Shown here in pieces: positions 52,981 to 60,397 of a DNA stretch of 64,000 nucleotides. The notes under the pieces were generated by a model. It saw nothing but the letters and a program-made list of their open reading frames with translations, searched no databases and was not told the DNA's origin. The stretch covers positions 1-64,000 of the forward strand of contig NZ_FXBM01000002.1 in assembly GCF_900177245.1 (NCBI RefSeq), read 5' to 3'. This stretch comes from Rathayibacter oskolensis (GTDB lineage: Bacteria > Actinomycetota > Actinomycetes > Actinomycetales > Microbacteriaceae). Made by a program: the position numbers and the translations under genes. The first letter of the stretch is position 1. Each line of letters starts with the position of its first letter.

Positions 52981-53900
52981 GCACGCTCGTCGACTCCGGC
53001 ACCGCAGCCACCGCCGACACCGGGCACGAGGAGCCGCCGACGCGGATCCCGCACCGGCGCGTCCACCTCGGCGCCCGCGGTCGCGCCTCCCTGATCGGCG
53101 GGTACCTGCTGCTGATCGGACTGGCGCTGGTCTACATCTACCCGTTCCTGATCTCGGTCGCCTCGTCGTTCAAGACCGACTCCGATGCGACCGCCAACCC
53201 GCTGTCGCTGCTCCCCGCGACCTGGTCGTTCGCCTCCTACGAGCGCCTGTTCACCGATGTGCCGCTGCCGCTCTGGACGCTCAACTCGGTGATCGTCACG
53301 GTGGTCGTGACCGTCGGACGGGTCTTCTTCGACTCGCTCGCGGGCTACGCGCTCTCACGGCTGCGCTTCCGCGGTCGGGGGCTGCTCTTCGCGCTGTTCA
53401 TCGGCGTCATGAGCGTGCCGGGCGTGGTGCTGCTGATCCCGCGGTTCCTGATCCTCAAGCAGCTCGGGCTCTACGACAGCTACGCGGGGATGATCGTGCC
53501 GTTGATCGTGGACGCCGCGGGCATCTTCATCATGAAGCAGTTCTTCGACTCGATCCCCGCGTCGATCGAGGAGGCCGCGCGGATCGACGGCGCGGGGGTG
53601 TTCCGCACGTTCCGATCGATCGTGGTGCCCATGGCGCGGCCGGCGATCGTGACGCTGTTCATCCTGTCGTTCCAGGGCTCGTGGAACGAGTTCTCGCACT
53701 TCGTCGTGTCGAGGCAGTCGCCGGAGTTGAACACGCTGACCACCGGAGTCGCCTCGCTCGTGTCGGGTCAGCTCGGCACCGGCAACCAGTACCCGCTGCA
53801 GCTCGCAGCTGCGGTGCTGATGTCGATCCCGGTCGCCGTGCTCTTCTTCGTCTTCCAGAAGCGGATCATGAACACGACGGAGGGCGCCGAGAAGGGCTGA
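52977..53900 (+). CDS. Sugar ABC transporter permease (MalG-type)
   Basis: 307 residues; ATG overlaps the preceding stop by 4 nt (ATGA), with GGGAGG upstream. Six helices; EAA loop SIEEAARIDGAGVFRTFRSIVVPMARP; typical end FVFQKRIMNTTEGAEKG. It pairs with the MalF-type permease to form the channel. A strong terminator follows, so the operon ends here. Confidence 0.93.
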   Translation: MSTLVDSGTAATADTGHEEPPTRIPHRRVHLGARGRASLIGGYLLLIGLALVYIYPFLISVASSFKTDSDATANPLSLLPATWSFASYERLFTDVPLPLWTLNSVIVTVVVTVGRVFFDSLAGYALSRLRFRGRGLLFALFIGVMSVPGVVLLIPRFLILKQLGLYDSYAGMIVPLIVDAAGIFIMKQFFDSIPASIEEAARIDGAGVFRTFRSIVVPMARPAIVTLFILSFQGSWNEFSHFVVSRQSPELNTLTTGVASLVSGQLGTGNQYPLQLAAAVLMSIPVAVLFFVFQKRIMNTTEGAEKG

Positions 53901-53910
53901 GCCGCGGACG

Positions 53911-53954
53911 GAGCGAAGGGGGCGCCCCGCCGATGCGGAGCGCCCCCTTCGCTC
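53911..53954. terminator. Terminator after the sugar transport operon
   Basis: 15-bp inverted repeat GAGCGAAGGGGGCGC / GCGCCCCCTTCGCTC with a 14-nt loop, 10 nt after the permease stop and 9 nt before the convergent hydrolase stop; it may serve both. Confidence 0.85.
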
Positions 53955-53963
53955 GTCCTGCCG

Positions 53964-54800
53964 CTACTTCGCGAGGAACTCGAGGACGACCCGGTTCCAC
54001 TCCTCCGCGTGGCTGACGTTGACGCCGTGCGGGGCGCCGGCGACGACGTGCAGCTCGGAGCCGGGGATCGCGGCATGCGTCCGCGCGCCGGAGCCCTCGA
54101 ACGGGACGGTGGCGTCCCCGTCGCCGTGGATGACGAGCGCGGGGACCGAGACCTTCGGCAGGTCCTCGCGGAAGTCGGTGGTCGCGAACGCGGTCATGCA
54201 GGCCAGCGCCGCGATCTTCGACGACTGCTTCGCGAGGGCGAGCGCGTCCTGGCGCTGCGCCTCCGTCACCTTCAGCTCGCCGTCGACCGAGAAGAACTCG
54301 GTCGTGAACTGCTCGTAGAACGAGTCCTGGTCCTTGGTGAGTCCGGCGGTCATCCCGGCGGCGGCCGACTTCTCGAGCGGGCCGTCGGGGTTGTCGTCGG
54401 TCTTCATCAGGTACGGCGGCACTGCAGAGGCGAAGACGACGCTGCGGAGGCGCTCGGCGCCGTACTTCGAGAAGTAGCGGGCGACCTCGCCGCCGCCCAT
54501 CGAGAAGCCGACGAGCGTCACGTCCTGCAGGTCGAGCTCGGTGAGGAGCGTGTGCAGGTCCTCGGTGAGGGTGTCGTAGGTGTAGCCGGTCAGCGGCTTG
54601 TCGCTGCGGCCGAATCCGCGACGGTCGTACGTGACGACCCGGTAGCCGGCGGCCGCGAACGCCGGGACCTGCTCGCTCCACGACTCGCCCGAGAGGGGCC
54701 AGCCGTGGATCAGGACGATCGGACGGCCCGAGCCGCCGGTGTCGTCGACGTGCAGGTCGGTGTCCTTGAAGAGCCCGTGGTGGGCGGTGATCTCTGCCAT
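53964..54800 (-). CDS. Alpha/beta hydrolase, non-heme chloroperoxidase-like
   Basis: 278 residues; GGAAGGAG before ATG. The fold reads IVLIHGWPLSGESW (oxyanion loop), YDRRGFGRSDKP, nucleophile Ser100 in VGFSMGG, an acid in VIHGDGDATVPFEG and the His of GAPHGVN. The sequence style (RRGFGRSDKPLTGY...DTLTEDLHTLL) is that of cofactor-free haloperoxidases/arylesterases. In vivo it is probably an esterase. Confidence 0.92.
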   Translation of the reverse strand: MAEITAHHGLFKDTDLHVDDTGGSGRPIVLIHGWPLSGESWSEQVPAFAAAGYRVVTYDRRGFGRSDKPLTGYTYDTLTEDLHTLLTELDLQDVTLVGFSMGGGEVARYFSKYGAERLRSVVFASAVPPYLMKTDDNPDGPLEKSAAAGMTAGLTKDQDSFYEQFTTEFFSVDGELKVTEAQRQDALALAKQSSKIAALACMTAFATTDFREDLPKVSVPALVIHGDGDATVPFEGSGARTHAAIPGSELHVVAGAPHGVNVSHAEEWNRVVLEFLAK

Positions 54801-54925
54801 GAGTCGTGCTCCTTCCGGCGCCGAGCCTCGGCGTCATCGTCTGTTCGAAGCAGTCTGACCACGCGGATGGGGAGGACGCCGAGAGGGGAGGGACCCTTGA
54901 CAGCCCGGCGCGGAACTGGCAGCCC

Positions 54926-55441
54926 TCAGGGCGTCGAGGCGCTCGCGAGGACGGCAGCCGCGAGCTGCTCGAGGGCGGCCCGCAGCCCGGCGAACGCGGG
55001 ATCGGCCGGTCCGAGCCGGGTCTCGAGGACCGCGTTCGCGGTGGCGACGACGACCGGGAGCGCCGTCGAGAAGGCGACCACCGGGCGGCGGAGGGGGGCG
55101 GGGACCCGGACGAGGAGCTCGAGCCGGGAGCTCTGCGCGCGCGTCCGGAGGGTCGAGGCGGCACCGCCGGGGAGTGCGGCGAAGCGGCCTCGGGAGAGCT
55201 GCTCCGCCACTCCCCTCGCCGAGAGCGCGGCCGTGCCCTCGAGCGGGACGAGCAGCAGGACGAGGCCGGGTGCGACCGAGGAGGGCCTGCGGAGGGACGC
55301 CGCGCCGTGGGCGAGACGGCGGACCGCGAAGCCCGGTTCGGCGGCCTCGTCGGCGTGCAGCAGCAGCGGAGCGGGTGCGTCGGCATCGACTCCGCGCTCG
55401 GCGAGCCACGCCAGGGCGAGGGAGTCGGTCAGGGTGGTCAT
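54926..55441 (-). CDS. AraC-type N-terminal ligand-binding domain without HTH
   Basis: 171 residues from ATG 55441; an upstream in-frame GTG at 55528 would add 29 residues. The middle (GFAVRRLAHGAASLRRPSSVAPGLVLLLVPLEGTAALSARG..., then RGRFAALPGG, RLELLVRVPAP) resembles the cupin-like arm of AraC/XylS regulators, and the last helix that should be followed by two HTHs is present, but the gene then stops. Either a truncated regulator or a small ligand-sensing protein. A 7-bp inverted repeat (TGAGCAA at 55514-55520, TTGCTCA at 55539-55545) lies upstream. Confidence 0.6.
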   Translation of the reverse strand: MTTLTDSLALAWLAERGVDADAPAPLLLHADEAAEPGFAVRRLAHGAASLRRPSSVAPGLVLLLVPLEGTAALSARGVAEQLSRGRFAALPGGAASTLRTRAQSSRLELLVRVPAPLRRPVVAFSTALPVVVATANAVLETRLGPADPAFAGLRAALEQLAAAVLASASTP

Positions 55442-55590
55442 GCGGGGCGGGAGGGGGTGGGCGAGCGGTTCATGGAGGCTCTCGGTGCGGAGGCGGTTCG
55501 GGTGTCGCCGGAAGTGAGCAACCATCACTTTACCCGCGCTTGCTCATCCCCGCGCCCCCCGTCGCGGCGCGTCCCCTCCCGGACGCACGA

Positions 55591-55633
55591 ATGCCGCCCC
55601 GGCGCGGACACGAGTCCACGGGCGGGGCGGCAT
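55591..55633 (-). terminator. Terminator hairpin after the 93-residue protein gene
   Basis: 10-bp outer stem ATGCCGCCCC / GGGGCGGCAT with further inner pairing (GGAC / GTCC). It is 15 nt downstream of the leftward small gene. Confidence 0.75.
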
Positions 55634-55647
55634 CCGGGTGCTGCCGG

Positions 55648-55929
55648 TTACTGGAATCCGCCGCCGCGGTCCTCCGGGTCCTCGATCGGGTCGGAGTCGG
55701 GCGCGTCGAGGGAGTACGTCACGTGGACGGACTCGCCGACCTCCTTCGCCGAGACGGAGGTGTAGACCAGGTGCGTCTCCTGGCCGTCGACCGCCGCATA
55801 GACGTCGACCTCCTTCTCGTAGCCGCCGTCGGTGCTGACGCGGGTCTCGGTCTGGCCGTCGAACGGCCCGCCCTGGAAGAAGGCGAGATAGCTCTCGCCG
55901 TCGGAGAGTGCGCGGATGTCATTGCTCAT
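55648..55929 (-). CDS. Small hypothetical protein
   Basis: 93 residues, acidic, beta-rich (SYLAFFQGGPFDGQTETRVSTDGGYEKEVDVYAAVDGQETHLVYTSV). The opening resembles small actinobacterial proteins built on a GGPFDG(Q/K) motif, which are frequent but uncharacterised. ATG at 55929 with a nearby promoter divergent from the aminotransferase. Confidence 0.75.
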   Translation of the reverse strand: MSNDIRALSDGESYLAFFQGGPFDGQTETRVSTDGGYEKEVDVYAAVDGQETHLVYTSVSAKEVGESVHVTYSLDAPDSDPIEDPEDRGGGFQ

Positions 55930-55994
55930 GCCCCTAGTCCTACCACTGCGAGCAGAGCGTCCGCGCGGCCTTGCCCTCGGCCTACGGTGGAGGG

Positions 55995-57143
55995 ATGACC
56001 GTCGTGAGTGCTGAGCCGATCGAGATCCTGCGCCGGCGCACGAGCGCCAAGTGGCGCCTGTTCGCCGCCGACGTGCTGCCGCTGTTCGTCGCCGAGACCG
56101 ACTACCCGCTCGCCCCCGTGATCGCCGAGCGGGTCGTCGAGCGCGTGCGCGCCTCCGACACCGGCTACGCGTTCGGGCCCGGTCCCCTCGCGGGGGCGTT
56201 CGCCGCGTTCGCCGAGCGCCGCTGGGGCTGGCAGGTCGATCCGGCGCACGTGCGGAGCGCGACCGATGTGAGCGTCGCGATCGTCGAGACGCTGCGCGTC
56301 CTCCTCGCTCCCGGCAGCCGGGTGGTCGTCACGCCGCCGGTGTACGCGCCGTTCTTCGAGCTGATCCCGGAGGCGGGGCACGAGGTGGTCGAGGTCGCGC
56401 TGCTCGAGGAGTCGGGCGCCCACCGACTCGATCTCGGCGGCATCGAGCGCGCCCTCGCGGCCGGGGCCGCGGCGGTCCTGCTGTGCAACCCGCACAATCC
56501 CCTCGGGCTGGCGCATCCGGCCGCCGAGCTCGCCGAGCTGGCGGTGCTCGCCGAGCGCTACGGCGCGCTCGTCGTCTCGGACGAGATCCACGGGCCGCTG
56601 GCCCGATCGAGCGACGGCTTCACGCCGTTCCTCTCGGTCTCGGAGGCGGCGGCCAGGGTGGGCGTGGGCGTCACCTCCGCGAGCAAGGGCTGGAACCTCG
56701 CGGGGCTCAAGTGCGCCCTCATCGTGACCGCCGACGAGCGCCTCCGTGCGGTGCTCGAGCGGATGCCGGAGGAGGTCGCCTGGCGGACGGGCCTGCTCGG
56801 ACTGCACGCGAGCGTCGCCGCGTTCGAGGAGGCGGAGGACTGGCTCGACGGCGTGATCGCGTCGGTCCGCGAGAGCGGAGCCCTGCTCGAGACCCTGCTC
56901 GCCCGGCAGCTCCCCGTGGCCCGCTACCGACCGCCGGGGGCGGGCTACCTCGCCTGGATCGACCTGCGCGGAGCCGGGCTGGGGGACGACCCCGCCGCGG
57001 TGATCCTGGCGGAGGGTCGCGTGGCGCTCACCTCGGGACTCGACTTCGGTCGCGAGGGACGCGGCTTCGTGCGGCTGAACCTCGCCTGCGCTCCCGAGGT
57101 GCTCGAGGAGGCGGTGTCCCGCATCGCCGCGGTGGCGCGCTGA
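55995..57143 (+). CDS. PLP-dependent aminotransferase, MalY/PatB-like (cystathionine beta-lyase group)
   Basis: 382 residues; GGAGGG before ATG 55995 (a GTG-like start further up is less likely). Fold type I motifs: TPPVYAPFFELIPEAGHEVVEV, LLCNPHNPLGLAHPAAEL, VVSDEIHGPLA, and the Schiff-base Lys in TSASKGWNLAGLKCA. MalY/PatB members cleave cystathionine or cysteine S-conjugates. It is followed by the amine oxidase 42 nt later. Confidence 0.93.
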   Translation: MTVVSAEPIEILRRRTSAKWRLFAADVLPLFVAETDYPLAPVIAERVVERVRASDTGYAFGPGPLAGAFAAFAERRWGWQVDPAHVRSATDVSVAIVETLRVLLAPGSRVVVTPPVYAPFFELIPEAGHEVVEVALLEESGAHRLDLGGIERALAAGAAAVLLCNPHNPLGLAHPAAELAELAVLAERYGALVVSDEIHGPLARSSDGFTPFLSVSEAAARVGVGVTSASKGWNLAGLKCALIVTADERLRAVLERMPEEVAWRTGLLGLHASVAAFEEAEDWLDGVIASVRESGALLETLLARQLPVARYRPPGAGYLAWIDLRGAGLGDDPAAVILAEGRVALTSGLDFGREGRGFVRLNLACAPEVLEEAVSRIAAVAR

Positions 57144-57194
57144 GGGGCGCCCGCGCCTCCGCCCGGAGGTGGGCGAGAACGTAGGATGACGGGG

Positions 57195-58664
57195 ATGACC
57201 ATCGGACGCCGCATCTTCCTCTCGGGGGCCGCCTCGGGGGTCGGCCTCCTGGTCCTCGCGGGGTGCACGCCGCCGCGTCCGACACCGACGCGATCCGTCA
57301 CCGAGGCGCCCGTCCCCACTCCGAGCACCACGGCCGTCCCGACGCCCGCCGCCTTCGTGCGCTCCGACTGGGGCGCCGATCCCTACGCTCTCGGCGCCGC
57401 CTCCTACCTGGCGGTCGGGGCGACGCCCGAGCACCGCGAGGACCTCGCGCAGAACGTGCTCGACCGTCTCTTCTTCGCGGGCGAGGCCACCGACACCGAC
57501 GCGCCGGCGACGCTGCAGGGCGCGTGGAACTCCGGTGTCCGAGCGGCCGGTGAGATCGCCGCGATCGCCGCGGACGGTGAGCGCATCGCGATCATCGGAG
57601 GGGGGCTCTCGGGTGCCGTCGCGGCGCGCCGCCTCGTCGACGCCGGCTACGACGTGACGCTCGTCGAGGCGCGCGAGCGCGTCGGCGGCCGCATCGCCAC
57701 CACCACTCCCGACGGCTGGCCGATCGCGGTCGACAGCGGCGCCTGGGCCCTCGTCGGGGCCGGCCCCGCGCTGCGGGAGAGCGTCCTCGACGCGGGCGTC
57801 TCCACCTCCGCCGTCGACCTGGCGACGGTGCTCTCGGTGACCGACGACGGTGCCGAGGTGGACACCGGCTCCACCGGACCCGACGCGCTCACGCGCGCCC
57901 TCGAATGGGGCGCCGAGCAGTCGCGCGACCTTCCGCTGGCCGAGGCGCTCGCCGGGTCCGGAGCGCCGGATCCCGCGAGCGCGGAGGCGGGAAGCGGCGA
58001 CGGCGACTCGCAGCGGGTCGCCGCCTACCTGGCGGGCGGTGCCGCCCTGCGCACGGGCGCGGCCGCCGCCGAGCTGTCGAGCTGGTACGGGCTGGGCGAC
58101 GCGTCGGCCGCGGTCACCGCGGAGGAGCTGAGCGACGCCTCCGACGACGCCGACGCCGTCGTCACCGACGGTCTCGCGCCGCTCGTCGAGACGCTCCTCG
58201 CCGACGTCGAGGTGTCGCTGCGGGCCGCCGTCAGCGGCATCGGCTACGACGAGGACGGCGCGAGCATCCGGCTCGCGACGGGGGAGTCGTTCACGGCCGA
58301 CCGGGTGCTCGTGACCGTCCCGATCGGCGTGCTCAAGACCGACGCGATCGTGTTCGACCCCGCACTCCCGTTCGCGCACCGCACCGCCATCGCCGCCCTC
58401 GGCTCCGGTGTCGTCGACTCGCTCTGGCTGCGCTTCGACGAGCCGTTCTGGGACACCGGGGCGGTGACCGCGGCACGCTGGTCGCTGATCGGCTCGGACG
58501 CGGGCATCACCGAGTGGGTGAACCTCGAGCCGGTCACGGGAGAGGCCGTGCTCGTCGGGCTCGTCGGCGCCGATCAGGCTCTGTCGCTGCAGGCGCTGAG
58601 CGACGACGAACTGCTCAGGGTCGCGCAGACGGCGCTGGAGCCGTTCGCCGCCGTCTCCGGCTGA
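57195..58664 (+). CDS. Circularly permuted flavin amine oxidase, Tat-type lipoprotein
   Basis: 489 residues from ATG 57195 (an ATG three codons earlier is possible). Residues 1-24 carry GRRIFLSG (Tat-like) and lipobox LAGC. Residues 54-120 hold the segment normally at the C-terminus of flavin amine oxidases: W-GADPYALGA...DRLFFAGEATDT...GAWNSGVRAAGE. The Rossmann FAD motif IAIIGGGLSG (131-140), Glu158 and GGRI follow, then the substrate domain, and the protein ends at ALEPFAAVSG, exactly where the canonical 'trW.dpy' segment would start. The permutation is visible in the sequence; the substrate is unknown. It overlaps the next gene by 50 nt at the 3' end. Confidence 0.9.
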   Translation: MTIGRRIFLSGAASGVGLLVLAGCTPPRPTPTRSVTEAPVPTPSTTAVPTPAAFVRSDWGADPYALGAASYLAVGATPEHREDLAQNVLDRLFFAGEATDTDAPATLQGAWNSGVRAAGEIAAIAADGERIAIIGGGLSGAVAARRLVDAGYDVTLVEARERVGGRIATTTPDGWPIAVDSGAWALVGAGPALRESVLDAGVSTSAVDLATVLSVTDDGAEVDTGSTGPDALTRALEWGAEQSRDLPLAEALAGSGAPDPASAEAGSGDGDSQRVAAYLAGGAALRTGAAAAELSSWYGLGDASAAVTAEELSDASDDADAVVTDGLAPLVETLLADVEVSLRAAVSGIGYDEDGASIRLATGESFTADRVLVTVPIGVLKTDAIVFDPALPFAHRTAIAALGSGVVDSLWLRFDEPFWDTGAVTAARWSLIGSDAGITEWVNLEPVTGEAVLVGLVGADQALSLQALSDDELLRVAQTALEPFAAVSG

Positions 58665-59355
58665 GCTGCTCGCGCAGGCGCGACAGCGGTCCTCGCCACT
58701 CGGTCGTCCTGGGTGCTCCGAAGGGGCGCACCCGGCTGAGCGCGACGACGAAGGCGGCGATGCCCGAGATCAGGCCGAGGACGATCACGTCGTAGAGGAC
58801 GAAGGCGACCGGCCCGTCGACCTGACCGGGGTCGAGGAAGAAGTAGGGGTACCAGCCGATCAGCGCGCCGCGCACCAGCGTGACGACTCCCCAGACGATC
58901 GGGAAGCCGAGGACGGCGAGGGCCGCACGCCAGCGCACGGGCCGCCGGCCGGGCCCGAGGAGCCAGTCGAGGACCGCGAGCGACGGGATGACGAAGTGCA
59001 GCAGTGCGCTCGACCACGGCACGTCGACGCGCACGCCGCGGTTGTTCGCCTCGACGGCGATCAGGCCGAAGACGATGCCCGAGACGACGAGATAGGTGAG
59101 CACGATCGCGCGGAGGGTGCTGAGCCACCGCGGCTCCCGCTCCCGGGCGAGCGCGACCAACCCGGAGAGGCCGAGGACGACGACTCCGGCCATGTTCGAC
59201 TGCGTCGTGAAGTAGGCGAAGAAGTTGTCGATCTGGAAGGCGCGGAACCCGAGCGTGTAGAGGAAGTCGGCGACGAGTCCGACGACACCCAGGCCCGCGA
59301 GCGCGAGTCGGAGGATCGCGAACGCCTTCCGCACACCCGCTCCGATCCGTCGCAC
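58615..59355 (-). CDS. Pr6Pr/FAR-17a-like membrane protein
   Basis: 246 residues, six or seven helices (GTG start). The segment NFFAYFTTQSNMAGVVVLGLSGLVALAR is diagnostic of this family (FxTTQSN), and YPYFFLDPGQVDGPVAFVLYDVIVLG is its second signature. Function unknown; related eukaryotic proteins are fatty-acid-ester hydrolases. The 3' end overlaps the amine oxidase by 50 nt. Confidence 0.88.
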   Translation of the reverse strand: MRRIGAGVRKAFAILRLALAGLGVVGLVADFLYTLGFRAFQIDNFFAYFTTQSNMAGVVVLGLSGLVALAREREPRWLSTLRAIVLTYLVVSGIVFGLIAVEANNRGVRVDVPWSSALLHFVIPSLAVLDWLLGPGRRPVRWRAALAVLGFPIVWGVVTLVRGALIGWYPYFFLDPGQVDGPVAFVLYDVIVLGLISGIAAFVVALSRVRPFGAPRTTEWRGPLSRLREQLSRRRRRTAPAPSARP

Positions 59356-59456
59356 CCCGCCCGGCGGGCCGGACCACCGTGTGATTCTACGGTCGCCTCG
59401 ATCGGAGCTCCCCGATCGGGCGACCGCTGACCGGGAGGTCCGGGATAGCGTGCACT

Positions 59457-60245
59457 ATGCCGTTCACGCCGAGTCACGCCGTCGTCGCTCTGGCGTTCTC
59501 GAACGGCCGCGTGCCGGCCGCCGCCGTCGCCATCGGCGCCATGGCCCCCGACATCGGGCTCTACCTGCCCGTGCGGTGGGCGCGGGAGTCGACCCATTCG
59601 CTCCTCGGCGTCGTGACGCTCGACCTGCTCCTCGGCGCGGTGGGTCTGCTCCTCTGGAGCGTGCTGCTCGCGCCGGCCTGGCGCGATCTCGCCCCGTGGC
59701 TGGTCAGGGTGCGCCTGCGACCCCCGCCGCGCCGGCCGCGGGGCGCGCGGGCGTGGGCCACGACGCTGCTCCTGTCGGCGGCGGGGCTCGTCATCGGCTC
59801 GGCCACCCACGTGCTGTGGGACGGCTTCACCCACGCGGGCGGGCCGTTCGTCGCCGCCGTCCCGTTCCTGCAGGAGGAGTTCGGACCCTTCCCCGGATAC
59901 AAGTGGGCGCAGTACGCGAGCGGGGTGCTCGGGCTGCTGGGGCTCGGGATCGGCGCGGCGGTCTGGTACGTCACTCGGCGCCCGCACCTCGTCGAGGCCG
60001 ACGCCCGGGGCCCGATCCGCCTCGCGGCCTGGAGTGCGGTGCTCGCGGCGGCGATCCTCCCAGCCGGCATCGTGCTCTCGAGCACCGGGCTCGATCCGCT
60101 CGAGGAGGCGTACCGCTCCTTCGTGGTCGACGCCGCGATCCTCACGGTGGCCTGGACCAGCGCCGCGGTGGTCGTGGTCGCCGCGCTCTGGCGGCTCGGA
60201 GTGGCCGCGGCGCCCCTGCCTGGGGTGGACGCGGATCCGTCGTGA
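59457..60245 (+). CDS. DUF4184 family membrane protein
   Basis: 262 residues. Starts MPFTPSHAVVALAF, with APDIGLYLP, the conserved His and Asp signatures of DUF4184, and THVLWDGFTHAGG further on. Six or more hydrophobic helices. These motifs resemble the membrane-bound metal-dependent hydrolase group, but function is not established. Promoter-like GATAGCGT lies just upstream, so it may be leaderless. Confidence 0.88.
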   Translation: MPFTPSHAVVALAFSNGRVPAAAVAIGAMAPDIGLYLPVRWARESTHSLLGVVTLDLLLGAVGLLLWSVLLAPAWRDLAPWLVRVRLRPPPRRPRGARAWATTLLLSAAGLVIGSATHVLWDGFTHAGGPFVAAVPFLQEEFGPFPGYKWAQYASGVLGLLGLGIGAAVWYVTRRPHLVEADARGPIRLAAWSAVLAAAILPAGIVLSSTGLDPLEEAYRSFVVDAAILTVAWTSAAVVVVAALWRLGVAAAPLPGVDADPS

Positions 60246-60333
60246 GGAGGATGCGGCAGTCCATAGCCTGCCGATAGCTTCGAGGTGGCCCGTTGGGGCG
60301 GGCCGCCTTCGGGGGAAGGCACAAGGGGAAATC

Positions 60334-60363
60334 GAGGGCCCGCAGGCTGAGCCGCGGGCCCTC
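60334..60363. terminator. Bidirectional terminator hairpin between convergent genes
   Basis: 10-bp stem GAGGGCCCGC / GCGGGCCCTC with short inner pairing, between the DUF4184 gene and the leftward KimA-like gene (stop at 60398). Confidence 0.7.
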
Positions 60364-60397
60364 TACCCGTCCCGGCGAGGGCCCAGGGGCCGTGCGG

